A DNA stretch of 64,000 nucleotides from Gammaproteobacteria bacterium (GCA_026707945.1 JAPOVV010000097.1:1-64000); one strand, 5' to 3'; positions 9,460 to 19,608 are shown, counted from the first letter of the stretch. The notes: generated from the sequence alone by a model not told the origin. A program made the numbers and translations.

Positions 9460-12400
9460 ATGGCGACTACCTCAACTTTGGCCTTCCCACCCGCAGGACA
9501 GGTGCGGCGCTGGGTTAATGTTCACGGCTGTGCCGCGAGCCACTATATTGCAGAATTAGCTGCGGTTTCGGCAGGATTGACAGTTGTCGTTGCGAACAAT
9601 TCGGAAAACGCGCGTCGACTCGAAGCAGAACTTGGCTTTTTTGCACCGGAAATCTCGATTCGAACCTTTCCGGATTACGAAACGCTACCGTACGATCGCT
9701 TCTCACCACCTCTTACGCTGATCTCAGAGCGTCTAATGACGCTCTATCAACTTCCAAGTCTTCACAAGGGAATTCTCATCGTCCCCATCCGCACCATCAT
9801 GCAAAGGATGGTGCCCCCAAACTACGTGCAATCTCGTTCTTTCGTATTGAACGTAGGTGATCGTTTCAATTTTGAAGAGCAATCCGCAAGATTTTTGCAC
9901 AACGGCTATCGTCGCGTCGACACAGTCTATGAACCTGGTGAATTCTCCATTCGGGGCTCTTTGATGGACGTTTTTCCGATGGGTATGTCGCGTCCTCTCC
10001 GCGTTGATACCTTTGACGACGAAATTGATAGCCTTAGGTACTTTGGCATCGATACCCAGCTCACGACCGAACGCACCGAGAGCGTATCTATTCTCCCCGC
10101 CCACGAATACCGATTAGATGATGACGGTATTACAAAATTCCGCAATGCTTGGCACGCGAGTTTCGATGAAGATGTCAGGTACTGTCCAGACTATCAAGAT
10201 GTCAGTGCAGGCGTAGCTCCCGACGGTATCGAGTGTTACCTTCCGTTTTTCTTTGATGACACCGCAACATTCTTTGACTATCTCACGGATAACGTGCAGT
10301 TCGTGTTTGACGACCAAGTCAAAGAGCATGGCGATGCATTTTGGCAGGAGATTGAAAGACGCTACGAATCGTTTCGTTTCGATCCAAAGCGGCCACTTTT
10401 GCCTCCGACGCGGCTGTATATACGAATAGATGAGGCAAGGCGTTATTGGAATAAATTCTCAAAGATTCAAATAGTTACCGATGATTCTTCACATCGAAAC
10501 GCCGACGTGATCGAATCAGAATCGTTGCCGAATCTTGTTGCAAATCGCAGGTCACAATATCCGCTCCTACGATTACAGGATCATCTGACGTCGACCCTCC
10601 GAAGAACGCTATTTGTTGCGGAAACCAATGGCCGTCGTGAATTTCTGACAGATTTCTTAACGAAAGCGGATATCGTGCCGACGCCGTTTGAATCTTTTAA
10701 GGCGTTTCAGAATTCCGTTCATCAGATAGGCGTAACGGTTGCGCCGATCGACCGTAGTTGCGCATTCGCAGGCATTGATTTGATCTGCGAAACGGATCTC
10801 TTCGACTCACACAGTGCAGCCGTAACACTACGTGCACGAAAATCGGCCGTCGACCCAAATCTGGTCATTCGAAATCTGTTCGAGATCGATATTGGCACAC
10901 CGGTCGTTCACATCGACCATGGTGTTGGGATTTATCGAGGCTTAACCTCACTGGCGATCGAAAACATAGAAAACGAGTTTGTTACGCTCGAATACGCCAA
11001 GGGAGATTTACTGCGCATTCCAGTTACGTCGCTTCATTTGATCACTCGCTATGTCGGCGTCGACGAGGAAGCGCTCCGTGTAGACCATCTAGGTAGTGAT
11101 CGTTGGCGCAAAGTTCGCGAAAAAGCTGAAAAAAAGGTTCATGATGTCGCTGCTGAACTTCTGAGCATGTTTGCGCGTCGGGAACTGAATCAAAGCTTCG
11201 CCTATGCCCGAACGGATGCCGACTTCGACCGATTTTGCGATCAATGCGAGTTTCAACTGACCGATGACCAACTGGTTGCAGTAGATGCAATTCTTGACGA
11301 TTTGAACGCGGAACGCGCAATGGATCGCATGGTTTGTGGCGACGTTGGGTTCGGTAAGACCGAAGTGGCCATGCGAGCGGCGTTTCACGTCGCGTCTCAA
11401 GGCAAGCAGGTGTTTTTGCTAGTTCCTACCACCGTGCTTGCGAGACAGCACTTTGAGACATTTGAAGATCGATTTGCTGACTGGCCGTTCGAAATCGACT
11501 ATCTCACCCGTCATCGTACCGCGAAAGAACGAGAAAACATCCTCTCAAGAATCGAAGACGGCCGATTAGATATCACGATTGGTACGCACCACCTCCTTAA
11601 TCCGACCGTCTTACCTCAAGATCTAGGTCTCTTGATTGTCGACGAAGAACACCGATTTGGCGTTCGCGATAAAGAAAGGTTACGGCAATTAAAGGCGAAT
11701 GTCGATTTGCTCACGTTAACGGCGACGCCCATACCGCGTACGCTGAACATGACCCTCGAAGGGTTGCGCGACCTATCTTTGATCGAGACACCACCGGCGG
11801 AGCGACTAGCTATTCGAACGTTCGTGGCGGAACACGATTGGTCGCAAATTCAGGATGCGATCACCCGCGAGCTAGATCGTGGTGGACAGGTTTACTACTT
11901 ACACAATCGAATCGATTCGATTTTCAGCGTAGCGGATACGCTTCGTGAGTTAGTTCCAGAGGCGCGTGTGCTTGTCGCACACGGTGGGATGCCGAAACTT
12001 CAGATCGAACAAGCTATGTCCGATTTCTACCATCGACGAGGCAATGTACTCGTGTGTACGACGATCATTGAGAGTGGGATTGACGTACCGAACGCCAATA
12101 CGATCGTGATTGAGCGTGCTGACACACTGGGACTAGCTCAATTACATCAAATCCGCGGGAGAGTCGGTCGTTCGCATCACCAAGCATACGCTTACTTCAC
12201 GACTGCTCCGGAACTTGCACTAACGACAAAAGCTAAACGTCGACTCGAAGCCATTGCACAGGCGGACGAATTAGGAGCCGGCTTCAAACTAGCGCTTGAG
12301 GATATGCAGATTAGGGGTGCCGGAGAGCTATTAGGCCAAGAACAATCGGGCGAAATAATGGACCTTGGATACGATTTCTACGTGCGGATGCTCGAGGAAA

Positions 12401-12927
12401 CGATCGAGGCGATGAAGAGCAACCGCGTGCCTGACCTCGACAAACCGTTCGAACTCGGCCATGACGTGGATCTCAAAGTTGCGACGCTTATTCCGAGCGA
12501 TTACCTACCCGATGTCAAAACTCGTCTCATACTCTACAAACGTATCTCTAACGCAATATCGAAACTAGAAATAGATCATCTGATGGCAGAGTGCGTTGAT
12601 CGGTTCGGCGCAATTCCAGATGTCATGGTTAACTTGTTCCGTGTCACCAAGATCAAACTTGACGCTGTTGAGCGCGGCGTTGGTACGATTCGACTGAGTC
12701 GTGCGGGCGGTTTAATCGAGTTCATCGACCATGAGTTATTTGACATCGCGAAGCTACTCAATCGAATACAGGATTCGAATCCTCGTGAAACATACGAACT
12801 CATCGATAGTGGTAAGAAACTGAAGATTCGGCATACCTATCACGATGCGGAAGAAAGGATGACGTATATCGAAGGATTCCTTCAAGCCATCGCGTTGAGT
12901 GCTCGTTCTGCCGAAAAGGTTGCGTGA
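9460..12927 (+). CDS. mfd: Transcription-repair coupling factor Mfd
   Basis: The ATP-driven translocase that removes RNA polymerase stalled at DNA lesions and recruits UvrA. At 1155 residues it is full length. In order: UvrB-like N-terminal domains with the block TFPDYETLPYDRFSP; the RNA polymerase interaction domain (VVHIDHGVGIYRGL, then LEYAKGDLLRIPV); helicase motor with Walker A GDVGFGKTE from about residue 627, DEEH at 728-731, TATPIPRTLNM, and the TRG segment ending in the QIRGRVGRSHHQAYAY motif; then the C-terminal autoinhibitory domain. The next gene starts with a GTGA overlap, giving the mfd-csiV pair seen in several gammaproteobacteria. Confidence 0.98.
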   Translation: MATTSTLAFPPAGQVRRWVNVHGCAASHYIAELAAVSAGLTVVVANNSENARRLEAELGFFAPEISIRTFPDYETLPYDRFSPPLTLISERLMTLYQLPSLHKGILIVPIRTIMQRMVPPNYVQSRSFVLNVGDRFNFEEQSARFLHNGYRRVDTVYEPGEFSIRGSLMDVFPMGMSRPLRVDTFDDEIDSLRYFGIDTQLTTERTESVSILPAHEYRLDDDGITKFRNAWHASFDEDVRYCPDYQDVSAGVAPDGIECYLPFFFDDTATFFDYLTDNVQFVFDDQVKEHGDAFWQEIERRYESFRFDPKRPLLPPTRLYIRIDEARRYWNKFSKIQIVTDDSSHRNADVIESESLPNLVANRRSQYPLLRLQDHLTSTLRRTLFVAETNGRREFLTDFLTKADIVPTPFESFKAFQNSVHQIGVTVAPIDRSCAFAGIDLICETDLFDSHSAAVTLRARKSAVDPNLVIRNLFEIDIGTPVVHIDHGVGIYRGLTSLAIENIENEFVTLEYAKGDLLRIPVTSLHLITRYVGVDEEALRVDHLGSDRWRKVREKAEKKVHDVAAELLSMFARRELNQSFAYARTDADFDRFCDQCEFQLTDDQLVAVDAILDDLNAERAMDRMVCGDVGFGKTEVAMRAAFHVASQGKQVFLLVPTTVLARQHFETFEDRFADWPFEIDYLTRHRTAKERENILSRIEDGRLDITIGTHHLLNPTVLPQDLGLLIVDEEHRFGVRDKERLRQLKANVDLLTLTATPIPRTLNMTLEGLRDLSLIETPPAERLAIRTFVAEHDWSQIQDAITRELDRGGQVYYLHNRIDSIFSVADTLRELVPEARVLVAHGGMPKLQIEQAMSDFYHRRGNVLVCTTIIESGIDVPNANTIVIERADTLGLAQLHQIRGRVGRSHHQAYAYFTTAPELALTTKAKRRLEAIAQADELGAGFKLALEDMQIRGAGELLGQEQSGEIMDLGYDFYVRMLEETIEAMKSNRVPDLDKPFELGHDVDLKVATLIPSDYLPDVKTRLILYKRISNAISKLEIDHLMAECVDRFGAIPDVMVNLFRVTKIKLDAVERGVGTIRLSRAGGLIEFIDHELFDIAKLLNRIQDSNPRETYELIDSGKKLKIRHTYHDAEERMTYIEGFLQAIALSARSAEKVA

Positions 12928-13976
12928 ATCGATTTCAAAACTATGCGCTGGCGCTATGTGGTTTCATGTGCGTCAATGCATGTGCGGAGCCGCCTGCTTG
13001 GCTTGATGATTGGTATGAAATTGAAGTCATCATCTTTGTACAACCTGACGAACCGCCGCAAGAGTTCGAAGGATCAACTTCACTAATTTACACCGAAGAT
13101 CTAATTGTTGACGCGCCGAATGTCATTGAAAACGTGACACGCGCATTCCCGCTCACCGGCGTGGAACGCGCGCGGCTACGCGAACGGTCCACTGCTGTTG
13201 ACCTAACCACAGGAAGCGACCCTTGGTTCAGACCTTCTGAGTTTGAGCAAGGAAGTGTCCCGACGGAAGCAAATGAATCCGAGACTTCGCTCTATGGGAC
13301 CTTCCCGGAATGGATGCTTCCACCCGGAGAAAGTTACGATCCACTATTTGTCAGTACATTCGAGGTCGTACCGTTTGGTGACTGGTTCTCCGCCCTCTCG
13401 TTAGCGAGTCTGATTGATAAGGAGGATGAGGAAGACGTAGAAGGTCTACATGAGGAATTTGTTGGAGACGATATTTCGACAGAAGAAGCTAACGAGTCAA
13501 TCGAGGAACCCGAGATCACGCGCGAAGAAATTCTGGCTCAGATCGAGGCATTTCGCGAAGAACTTGAGCGCTCAAGTTACATCATGGACGAACAAAACGT
13601 ACGACTGCCGCGTACGGCAGAGCGCATGCGATCCAAAGGTGTTCACATCGTGAAGCACTTCAACTGGCACCAGTACGTACCCTCTCTTTCAACTAAGCCC
13701 GAGTACGTTTTCTTTCAATCGTTAAACGATTTCCCAACCGAAGGGTACTTTGGTGTATCAAAAGGCCGTTTTATTCACTTAGACGTGCACATCTGGATTC
13801 ACCAATCGAGCAATTCATCACATATTCGTAATCCAGTCTACGAAATGGTTGAATTGCGGCGAATGCATCGTGAGGATGTGCACTACTTCGACCACCCTAA
13901 ATTCGGCATCCTCGCAGAAGTTGTCAAACTCGACCTGCCGCCCGACCTACAAGTACTATGGGATTCGCTTGACTAG
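12924..13976 (+). CDS. CsiV-family periplasmic protein
   Basis: A 350-residue exported protein with a signal peptide (NRFQNYALALCGFMCVNACAEP) followed by the diagnostic WYEIEVIIF segment of CsiV, a peptidoglycan-associated protein that in Vibrio helps activate the cell-wall synthase PBP1A through LpoA. A strongly acidic linker around residues 165-205 (many E and D) separates the N-terminal part from a C-terminal domain with the conserved blocks HFNWHQYVP and YFGVSKGRFIHLDVHIWI. The GTG start overlaps the mfd stop (GTGA). The mfd-csiV order supports the call. The 3' end overlaps the convergent phosphorylase gene by 21 bases. Confidence 0.75.
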   Translation: MNRFQNYALALCGFMCVNACAEPPAWLDDWYEIEVIIFVQPDEPPQEFEGSTSLIYTEDLIVDAPNVIENVTRAFPLTGVERARLRERSTAVDLTTGSDPWFRPSEFEQGSVPTEANESETSLYGTFPEWMLPPGESYDPLFVSTFEVVPFGDWFSALSLASLIDKEDEEDVEGLHEEFVGDDISTEEANESIEEPEITREEILAQIEAFREELERSSYIMDEQNVRLPRTAERMRSKGVHIVKHFNWHQYVPSLSTKPEYVFFQSLNDFPTEGYFGVSKGRFIHLDVHIWIHQSSNSSHIRNPVYEMVELRRMHREDVHYFDHPKFGILAEVVKLDLPPDLQVLWDSLD

Positions 13977-14684
13977 CTCACTATTGAAACGCTGAAGTGG
14001 TTGAACGGCGTCGTCTGTATACCGTATCGAACCAGGGATGTCTACCGCCCTTTGATCGATGCCCGCGCCTGGATTCATAACCAAAGCCAAGGCGGCATAC
14101 GTAAGCTCAATCTGACGGGCAAGAGACGCTTCCGGCATTAGTGTCATACCAACGATAGAGCAACCATCGCGACCGAATTTCGCAATTTCAGCGGCAGTTT
14201 CGTAACGGGGTCCCTGACTGCAGGCGTAAGTGCCACCGTCACGAAGTGACAGACCCGCCACGAACGCTGCTTCGATGACTCGTTCGCGCAAGTCACTGGA
14301 GAAGGGGTACGTGAAATCGAAGTGTTCTTTAATCCCCGACGTCTCGAAACTCCCTACTCGATCGTGAGTGTAGTCGACTATTTGATCGGGTACCACGAAT
14401 GACCCAATCGGTAGATCTGGGTCGACGCTGCCAGTGGTCGCGTACGCTAAAACGTGTGTCGCACCACTTTCCTTCAGTGCCCAAATATTGCTCCGGTAGT
14501 TAACACGATGCGCAGGGATTCCCCCGTCCCGACCATGCCTAAATAGCACTAGGCAGGTCGTACCTTCGAGATCGTGATATTCGATCGGCGAGGATGGCTC
14601 CCCAAATGGCGTGTCAACACTCTCGGATTTGATCGGGTTATCGAATACCTTCGTCAAAGTGCCGCTGACGAGGAAAGTGAGCAA
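13956..14684 (-). CDS. Probable S-methyl-5'-thioinosine phosphorylase
   Basis: A nucleoside phosphorylase of the MTAP/MTIP family, which splits methylthioinosine with phosphate to hypoxanthine and 5-methylthioribose-1-phosphate. Family landmarks: TPFGEPSSPIEY, the phosphate-site FRHGRDGGIPAHRVNYR, YACSQGPRYET, and GMTLMPEASLA. The usual N-terminal GGTG loop reads SGTL, and the central NAVGG-like segment reads ATTGS, so substrate preference is uncertain. The start is TTG at 14684, supported by a GAGGGA ribosome-binding site about ten bases upstream; an upstream in-frame stop rules out a longer N-terminus. It directly follows a hypoxanthine phosphoribosyltransferase gene (one base between), so its product could be recycled to IMP at once. 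Confidence 0.8.
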   Translation of the reverse strand: MLTFLVSGTLTKVFDNPIKSESVDTPFGEPSSPIEYHDLEGTTCLVLFRHGRDGGIPAHRVNYRSNIWALKESGATHVLAYATTGSVDPDLPIGSFVVPDQIVDYTHDRVGSFETSGIKEHFDFTYPFSSDLRERVIEAAFVAGLSLRDGGTYACSQGPRYETAAEIAKFGRDGCSIVGMTLMPEASLARQIELTYAALALVMNPGAGIDQRAVDIPGSIRYTDDAVQPLQRFNSELVKRIP

Positions 14685-14685
14685 C

Positions 14686-15207
14686 TTACGTATCCCTCAT
14701 TGCGTAGATATCCGGCAACTGTCGGTACTTACCATCCATGTCCATGCCTCTACCGATCAAATACTGATCTGGCGCGTCAAGAGCAACGTAATCAGCTTGA
14801 ATATCGACTTCTCGAAGGGTCTTCTTATCACAAAGAACGGCGCTCAATACTTGCTCTGCACTACCCGAGAGTCGCTCGTAGAGCTTCTGTAGCGTGACGC
14901 CTCGATCGAGTACGTCATCGACGATAACAGCGTTCTTACCTTCCAAATCGAGATGGAAATCTCGCTCCGTTCGAATCTCGCCACCTTTCGTACCGTCGTA
15001 GCGGTGTACACGAACAAAGTCAAGCGCGACATCGAAATTCACCCGCCGCATGAGATCCCAGGTGAATGGCAAGCCCCCGTGCATAACGCAAACGAATACC
15101 GCATCTTTCCCGTCGAGGTCGGCATTTAGACGAATGGCGACCCGATCAATGGCGCGTTCTATTTCGTCACTGCCGTATAGCAGTTCAAAATCTTTCGGAA
15201 GATCCAT
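14686..15207 (-). CDS. Hypoxanthine(-guanine) phosphoribosyltransferase
   Basis: About 173 residues. Converts hypoxanthine or guanine with PRPP to IMP or GMP, cytoplasmic. The PRPP-binding signature VIVDDVLDRGVTL is clear, with the upstream loop VCVMHGGLPF and the base-binding DYVALDAPDQYLIGRGMD region. The start is ATG at 15207, giving a one-base TGATG overlap with mscS; the longer open frame to 15345 lies inside mscS and lacks family sequence. It is sandwiched between mscS and the methylthioinosine phosphorylase homologue on the same strand, which points to hypoxanthine salvage from the polyamine by-product methylthioadenosine after deamination. Confidence 0.88.
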   Translation of the reverse strand: MDLPKDFELLYGSDEIERAIDRVAIRLNADLDGKDAVFVCVMHGGLPFTWDLMRRVNFDVALDFVRVHRYDGTKGGEIRTERDFHLDLEGKNAVIVDDVLDRGVTLQKLYERLSGSAEQVLSAVLCDKKTLREVDIQADYVALDAPDQYLIGRGMDMDGKYRQLPDIYAMRDT

Positions 15208-16286
15208 CACGAGACTCTTTGAGCTATGTCTACTGGGTCCAAATGAAGCGTCTGCGTCGGAAATGCGATTTCCGCCCCATGTCCCTCGATGATGCTGGCA
15301 ATTCGTAACAAGACGTCCTCCTTGATCTCGTGAAACCTTGCCCAATCGGTTGTTTTCGTGAACGTGTAAATAAAGAAATCTGCAGACGAATCACTGAACT
15401 CGTTTAGGTTCACCATCAAGATCTGATCCGTATCAATCTCGTCGTGTTCCGCGAGCATGGATCGGATGTCGTTTAAGACCGCGGGAAGCACGCTCATATC
15501 GTCGTACCGGATACCGATGGTTTCCTTAATCCGTCGATTCGTCATACGGCTGGGATTCTCGATGGTGATATTTGAGAAATTTGAGTTCGGCACATACAGC
15601 GGTCGCTTATCGAACGTTCGAATACGAGTGATTCGCCATCCAATCTCTTCAACCGTACCTTCGATTTCCATCTCACTTGAACGAATCCAGTCGCCAACGG
15701 CGAATGGCTTATCCAAGAGCAGTAAAAATGCGCCGAAGAAATTGGCGAGCATATCGCGTGCTGCGAATCCAACAGCAATTCCTCCGATTCCCCCAAACGC
15801 TAGTACGCCTTCAATGCTGAATCCAAGCGATTGGAGACCAATGAGGAATCCCGTAATCAGTACGGATACGCGTAGCAGTTTGGCAACGGCATCAATAGTG
15901 GCTCTATCGTGTTGTTCATCGCGGTGCGAAGAGACTGCCTTACTGACTTCACTGATGAACCTGATAGCAAACCACACGAGCAAAGCAATCGTGCCGATTT
16001 CTCGAATTTGCGGAATGAACTCTAGAACTCCGGTCTGCGTGTTGTCTCGTACGATTGCTGCTGCCGCAAGTACACCGTACAGCAGTATCCCCCATGCGAT
16101 CGGCTTTCTAGAAACCCGGATGATCGCATCGTCATAGACGTTATCAGTTAGTCCAGTCGCATGTTCGAGACGGTCGAACACATACTTAAGGACCAACCTG
16201 AGCACAAGGCAAAGGAACACGATGCCAAAGACCGTGCCGACCCAACTATTTGCAACTAGCCATTGCCACACTTCAGTCCAAGTCAC
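15207..16286 (-). CDS. Mechanosensitive ion channel, MscS family
   Basis: A 359-residue inner-membrane channel that would open under hypo-osmotic stress. Four or five hydrophobic helices cover residues 13-185. The pore-lining helix and gate region reads FGGIGGIAVGFAARDMLANFFG, with the alternating glycine/alanine pattern of MscS TM3. The beta domain follows (DKPFAVGDWIRSSEMEIEGTVEEIGWR, then PLYVPNSNFSNITIENPSR), and the C-terminal alpha-beta domain ends FPTQTLHL, as in many MscS homologues. It is first of a leftward operon with the phosphoribosyltransferase and the phosphorylase; the junction is TGATG. No functional link to the purine genes is evident. Confidence 0.92.
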   Translation of the reverse strand: MTWTEVWQWLVANSWVGTVFGIVFLCLVLRLVLKYVFDRLEHATGLTDNVYDDAIIRVSRKPIAWGILLYGVLAAAAIVRDNTQTGVLEFIPQIREIGTIALLVWFAIRFISEVSKAVSSHRDEQHDRATIDAVAKLLRVSVLITGFLIGLQSLGFSIEGVLAFGGIGGIAVGFAARDMLANFFGAFLLLLDKPFAVGDWIRSSEMEIEGTVEEIGWRITRIRTFDKRPLYVPNSNFSNITIENPSRMTNRRIKETIGIRYDDMSVLPAVLNDIRSMLAEHDEIDTDQILMVNLNEFSDSSADFFIYTFTKTTDWARFHEIKEDVLLRIASIIEGHGAEIAFPTQTLHLDPVDIAQRVS

Positions 16287-16505
16287 TGATGGATTTCCTC
16301 GTGCAGTGGATGATGAATAACAGACGACAAATTACGTACCAACTATCGATTTACCTTATTGAAAACGCGATAGTGATTCGTGATTTCATTGTATTTTTGG
16401 ACTAAGTCGCTTCGGAATCTCGTTATCCAATTCGACTATTTCCCTTCTTAAACACAAATGACACGCTTGTAAACTACGACGCTTTCGTGCCCCTAGGAGA
16501 GATCA

Positions 16506-18143
16506 TTGAACGTTGCTGACGGGATTGCCCATGTCCTAAAGAAAGAGGGAGTAGACGTGCTGTTTGCGTATCCCGTGAACACGATTATTGAAGCAGCCGC
16601 TCGCGCCGATATTCGCACAATCATATGCCGTCAAGAACGCATTGGACTGCATATGGCAGACGCATATTCGCGTCTCTCATCTGGGGAGAAAATCGGTACA
16701 TTCTGCATGCAGCATGGTCCCGGTGCGGAAAACGCGTTTGGCGGAATCGCACAAGCGTACTCAGAATCTTCGCCAATTCTTGTATTACCCGCCGGCTATC
16801 CAAGACGACTAGCCAACTACTTTCCAAATTACAACTCGACGCTTAACACGAAGCATGTAACGAAGTGGTCCGAACCTCTGACGATGGGTCGCGCTTTACC
16901 TGAAGTGATGCGCCGCGCATTTTTTCAACTGCGAAATGGCCGACCCGGTCCGGTCCAAATTGAGATTCCTGTTGACCTATTTGGCGAAGAAGTACCCGAT
17001 AGTTGGGAGTACAAACCCGCTTATGCAACGCGCTCTGCCCCCGACCCCGACGCCGTTGATGAAGCTGCCGCGGTTCTAAGTGCGGCAGAGCGTCCCGTTA
17101 TCTATGCAGGTCAAGGCGTTCATTACGCAAAGGCTTGGGAAGAGTTGCAAGCGCTAGCGGAAGAATGGCAAATTCCGGTGACTACGAGTTTGGAAGGCAA
17201 AAGCTCCTTTAACGAGTCGCATGAGTTGGCATTAGGTTCCGGTGGGCGCGCCAATCCCCGTACAGTAAAGACGTTTTTGAACGAGGCTGACGTGATTCTT
17301 GGCGTTGGTTGCAGTTTTGCACTCACTGGATTTGGCGTACCGATGCCGCGTGGAAGAACCATCATTCATGCCACGATGGATCCAATGGATCTAAATAAAG
17401 ATGTGGAAGCGCAGCACGCGCTTATTGGCGACGCGAAATTAACGCTTCAATGCCTTTCAGAGGCACTTAAAGACCGCGACCACAGCCAGGCAGAAGCCCG
17501 TCGAGGTGCGGTTCGAAAACGTATTGCTGAACTTCGCCAAGATTGGCTTGGCGAATGGGAAGTGAAGCGCGCAAACAATGAAGCGCCGATCAACCCTTAT
17601 CGCGTTCTAAACGAATTGCAAAAAGCTGTTGACATCAACAACACGATCATCACGCATGATGCCGGTAGTCCACGTGATCAACTCTCGCCATTTTGGACGA
17701 GTACCCAACCGCTGTCATACATTGGCTGGGGCAAGACGACTCAACTGGGATATGGCTTAGGTCTCGCGATGGGAGCAAAAGTTGCTCAACCCGAAAAGAC
17801 CTGCATCAATGTTTGGGGCGACGCAGCGATCGGTTTCACAGGTATGGATTTTGAAACCGCTGCCCGCGAACGCATTCCCATACTCTCGGTGCTGATGAAC
17901 AATTTCTCGATGGCGATAGAAATCCCCATCATGCAAGTTGCTCAAGAGAAATATGGCTCGACTGACATTTCGGGCAACTATGCAGATATGGCGAAGGCGT
18001 TTGGTGGCTACGGTGAGCGTATTACCGATCCCAACGACATTCAAGCAGCACTACAGCGCGGCATTAACGCCACGAAAGACGGCCAACCTGCGCTGCTTGA
18101 GTTTATTACCGACAAGGAAATCCAAATTTCCGCCGAGCAATAA
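16506..18143 (+). CDS. Thiamine diphosphate-dependent enzyme, acetolactate synthase-like
   Basis: A 545-residue homologue of the acetolactate synthase/benzoylformate decarboxylase superfamily. The ThDP-activating glutamate is present (E44 in CRQERIG). The middle domain (PVIYAGQGVHYAKAWEELQ) is of the family's central Rossmann type, and the C-terminal ThDP site runs from GDAAIGFTGMDFETA to MNNFSMA. The start is TTG at 16506; the conserved N-terminal block ADGIAHVLKKEGVDVLFAYP begins right after it. It stands alone, with no regulatory subunit gene such as ilvH, so biosynthetic acetolactate synthesis is unlikely. The actual 2-oxoacid substrate is unknown; oxalyl-CoA-, glyoxylate- or benzoylformate-type chemistry are alternatives. 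Confidence 0.85.
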   Translation: MNVADGIAHVLKKEGVDVLFAYPVNTIIEAAARADIRTIICRQERIGLHMADAYSRLSSGEKIGTFCMQHGPGAENAFGGIAQAYSESSPILVLPAGYPRRLANYFPNYNSTLNTKHVTKWSEPLTMGRALPEVMRRAFFQLRNGRPGPVQIEIPVDLFGEEVPDSWEYKPAYATRSAPDPDAVDEAAAVLSAAERPVIYAGQGVHYAKAWEELQALAEEWQIPVTTSLEGKSSFNESHELALGSGGRANPRTVKTFLNEADVILGVGCSFALTGFGVPMPRGRTIIHATMDPMDLNKDVEAQHALIGDAKLTLQCLSEALKDRDHSQAEARRGAVRKRIAELRQDWLGEWEVKRANNEAPINPYRVLNELQKAVDINNTIITHDAGSPRDQLSPFWTSTQPLSYIGWGKTTQLGYGLGLAMGAKVAQPEKTCINVWGDAAIGFTGMDFETAARERIPILSVLMNNFSMAIEIPIMQVAQEKYGSTDISGNYADMAKAFGGYGERITDPNDIQAALQRGINATKDGQPALLEFITDKEIQISAEQ

Positions 18144-18321
18144 ACACAAAACCAATATCTCGTGTCAAAGGAGTACTGTTCGAATCGGTATTTAGGCGAA
18201 TAAAGTGTTCGCGACAAATCTCGCTCACCTGAAATGGAATCGTACTAGGATAGGTACATCTTGATCGAGTGAGCCATCTAAGGTATGGTCGGTCCGTCCG
18301 TCAATCTGTTACCGATTTAGC

Positions 18322-19608
18322 ATGAACATGTATCGTTCTATCGGGCTCTTAGTTCGATCCGTCCACGGTGCACTATCGTTGTGTATCGCGGCGAGCTTTG
18401 CATTTGCCGATGCGAACATTCAGGAGCTCTCGATCGATGATGCGGTCAGGCATGCACTGACCTCGGACCCGGACATTCACTCTCTACGACTACTAGCTGA
18501 CGCTCAGGGCCGATTGAAGGAAGCTGCGAAGCATCTACCTGATCCGACTCTTCGTACTGGATTTATGAACGTGCCGCTCGATAGTTTCGCTCTCAATAGA
18601 GAACCGATGACACAGGCGCTCATTGGCTTTCGTCAAAGGATTCCCGCCATCGGTTCTCGTTCGGCTTCGAGCACGAACCACGAGCATCTTTCGCAGGTTT
18701 TCAACCATCGAACATCGCTTCAAGAGAAGAACATTACTAGAGATACGCGGATTGTTTGGTTAGAGGCGCACTATCAACGACACGCGGTCGATCTCACTTC
18801 ACAGGCTCTGGAGCTCTTAGAGAGCTTATCTCACGTGGTACGTGCTCGATACGCTGCGGGGGACGAGTTGCAGCTTGCTGTAGTTGCCGCAGAACTTGAG
18901 CTAAGTAAACTGCAAAGTCGACTGATTGAAACCAAACAGCGCGAGGTTCAGACGTTAGATGAACTACAGCGTCTTCTCGGTGTCATGAACGGAGTATCGA
19001 TAGGACATAAACTGCCGAACTGGGATGCTGCACCAGCACGCGAAGGTGTGCAAGATTCATTGAAGGCACATCCACGTGTGCAAGCTGCGGACTCGGTCGT
19101 CGCGGCAGAAGCGGCAATGACGCGATTGTTTGAAACGGCTTTAAAACCCGAGTGGCATATCGACTTGAGTTATGGAATTCGCAGCGGCGCGAACCTTGAT
19201 GGGGATGCAAGGTCCGATTTTGCGAGTGCCACACTTTCATTTTCGTTACCGCTCCTGGCAAAACAAAAACATAACTTGCGGCTTCTCGCTTCACAAGCAA
19301 ATGAAGATAACGCCCGGCATTCGAAAGCTAAGATACTGCGAGACATGACGGCAGAGATCGCGGTGGCGTACTCGGAATGGGGCCAGTTGTCCGAACGACT
19401 CGATCTCTTGAACGAAACAATCGTTGCACAGTCTGATAACCACGCGCAGGCGGCTCTGAAGGCATATCAGAATAAAGAAGGTACCTTCACCGACGTTCTA
19501 TTGAGCTATGTAAACGAAGTCGATGCAAATCTCGAACAGCATCGCGTCAAAATCGATCGCTTGAAAGCTTGGGCGACGATCGACTCACTAAATGGTTCAA
19601 CAAAGTGA
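18322..19608 (+). CDS. TolC-family outer membrane efflux protein (CusC-like role)
   Basis: The outer membrane channel of the copper/silver efflux system encoded by this operon. A hydrophobic N-terminal segment with a Sec-type cleavage site (AASFAFADA) is followed by the long coiled-coil helices of the family; the two repeated halves can be recognised from LSIDDAVRHALTSDPDI and DSLKAHPRVQAADSVVAAEAAM. At 428 residues it has the usual length. The stop overlaps the GTG start of the periplasmic adaptor gene (GTGA), so the two are coupled. No lipobox is seen, unlike E. coli CusC. Confidence 0.87.
   Translation: MNMYRSIGLLVRSVHGALSLCIAASFAFADANIQELSIDDAVRHALTSDPDIHSLRLLADAQGRLKEAAKHLPDPTLRTGFMNVPLDSFALNREPMTQALIGFRQRIPAIGSRSASSTNHEHLSQVFNHRTSLQEKNITRDTRIVWLEAHYQRHAVDLTSQALELLESLSHVVRARYAAGDELQLAVVAAELELSKLQSRLIETKQREVQTLDELQRLLGVMNGVSIGHKLPNWDAAPAREGVQDSLKAHPRVQAADSVVAAEAAMTRLFETALKPEWHIDLSYGIRSGANLDGDARSDFASATLSFSLPLLAKQKHNLRLLASQANEDNARHSKAKILRDMTAEIAVAYSEWGQLSERLDLLNETIVAQSDNHAQAALKAYQNKEGTFTDVLLSYVNEVDANLEQHRVKIDRLKAWATIDSLNGSTK

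Noticed and set aside
15208-15345. N-terminal extension of the phosphoribosyltransferase frame
   Set aside because: It is the shadow of mscS; the family sequence begins at the TGATG junction.
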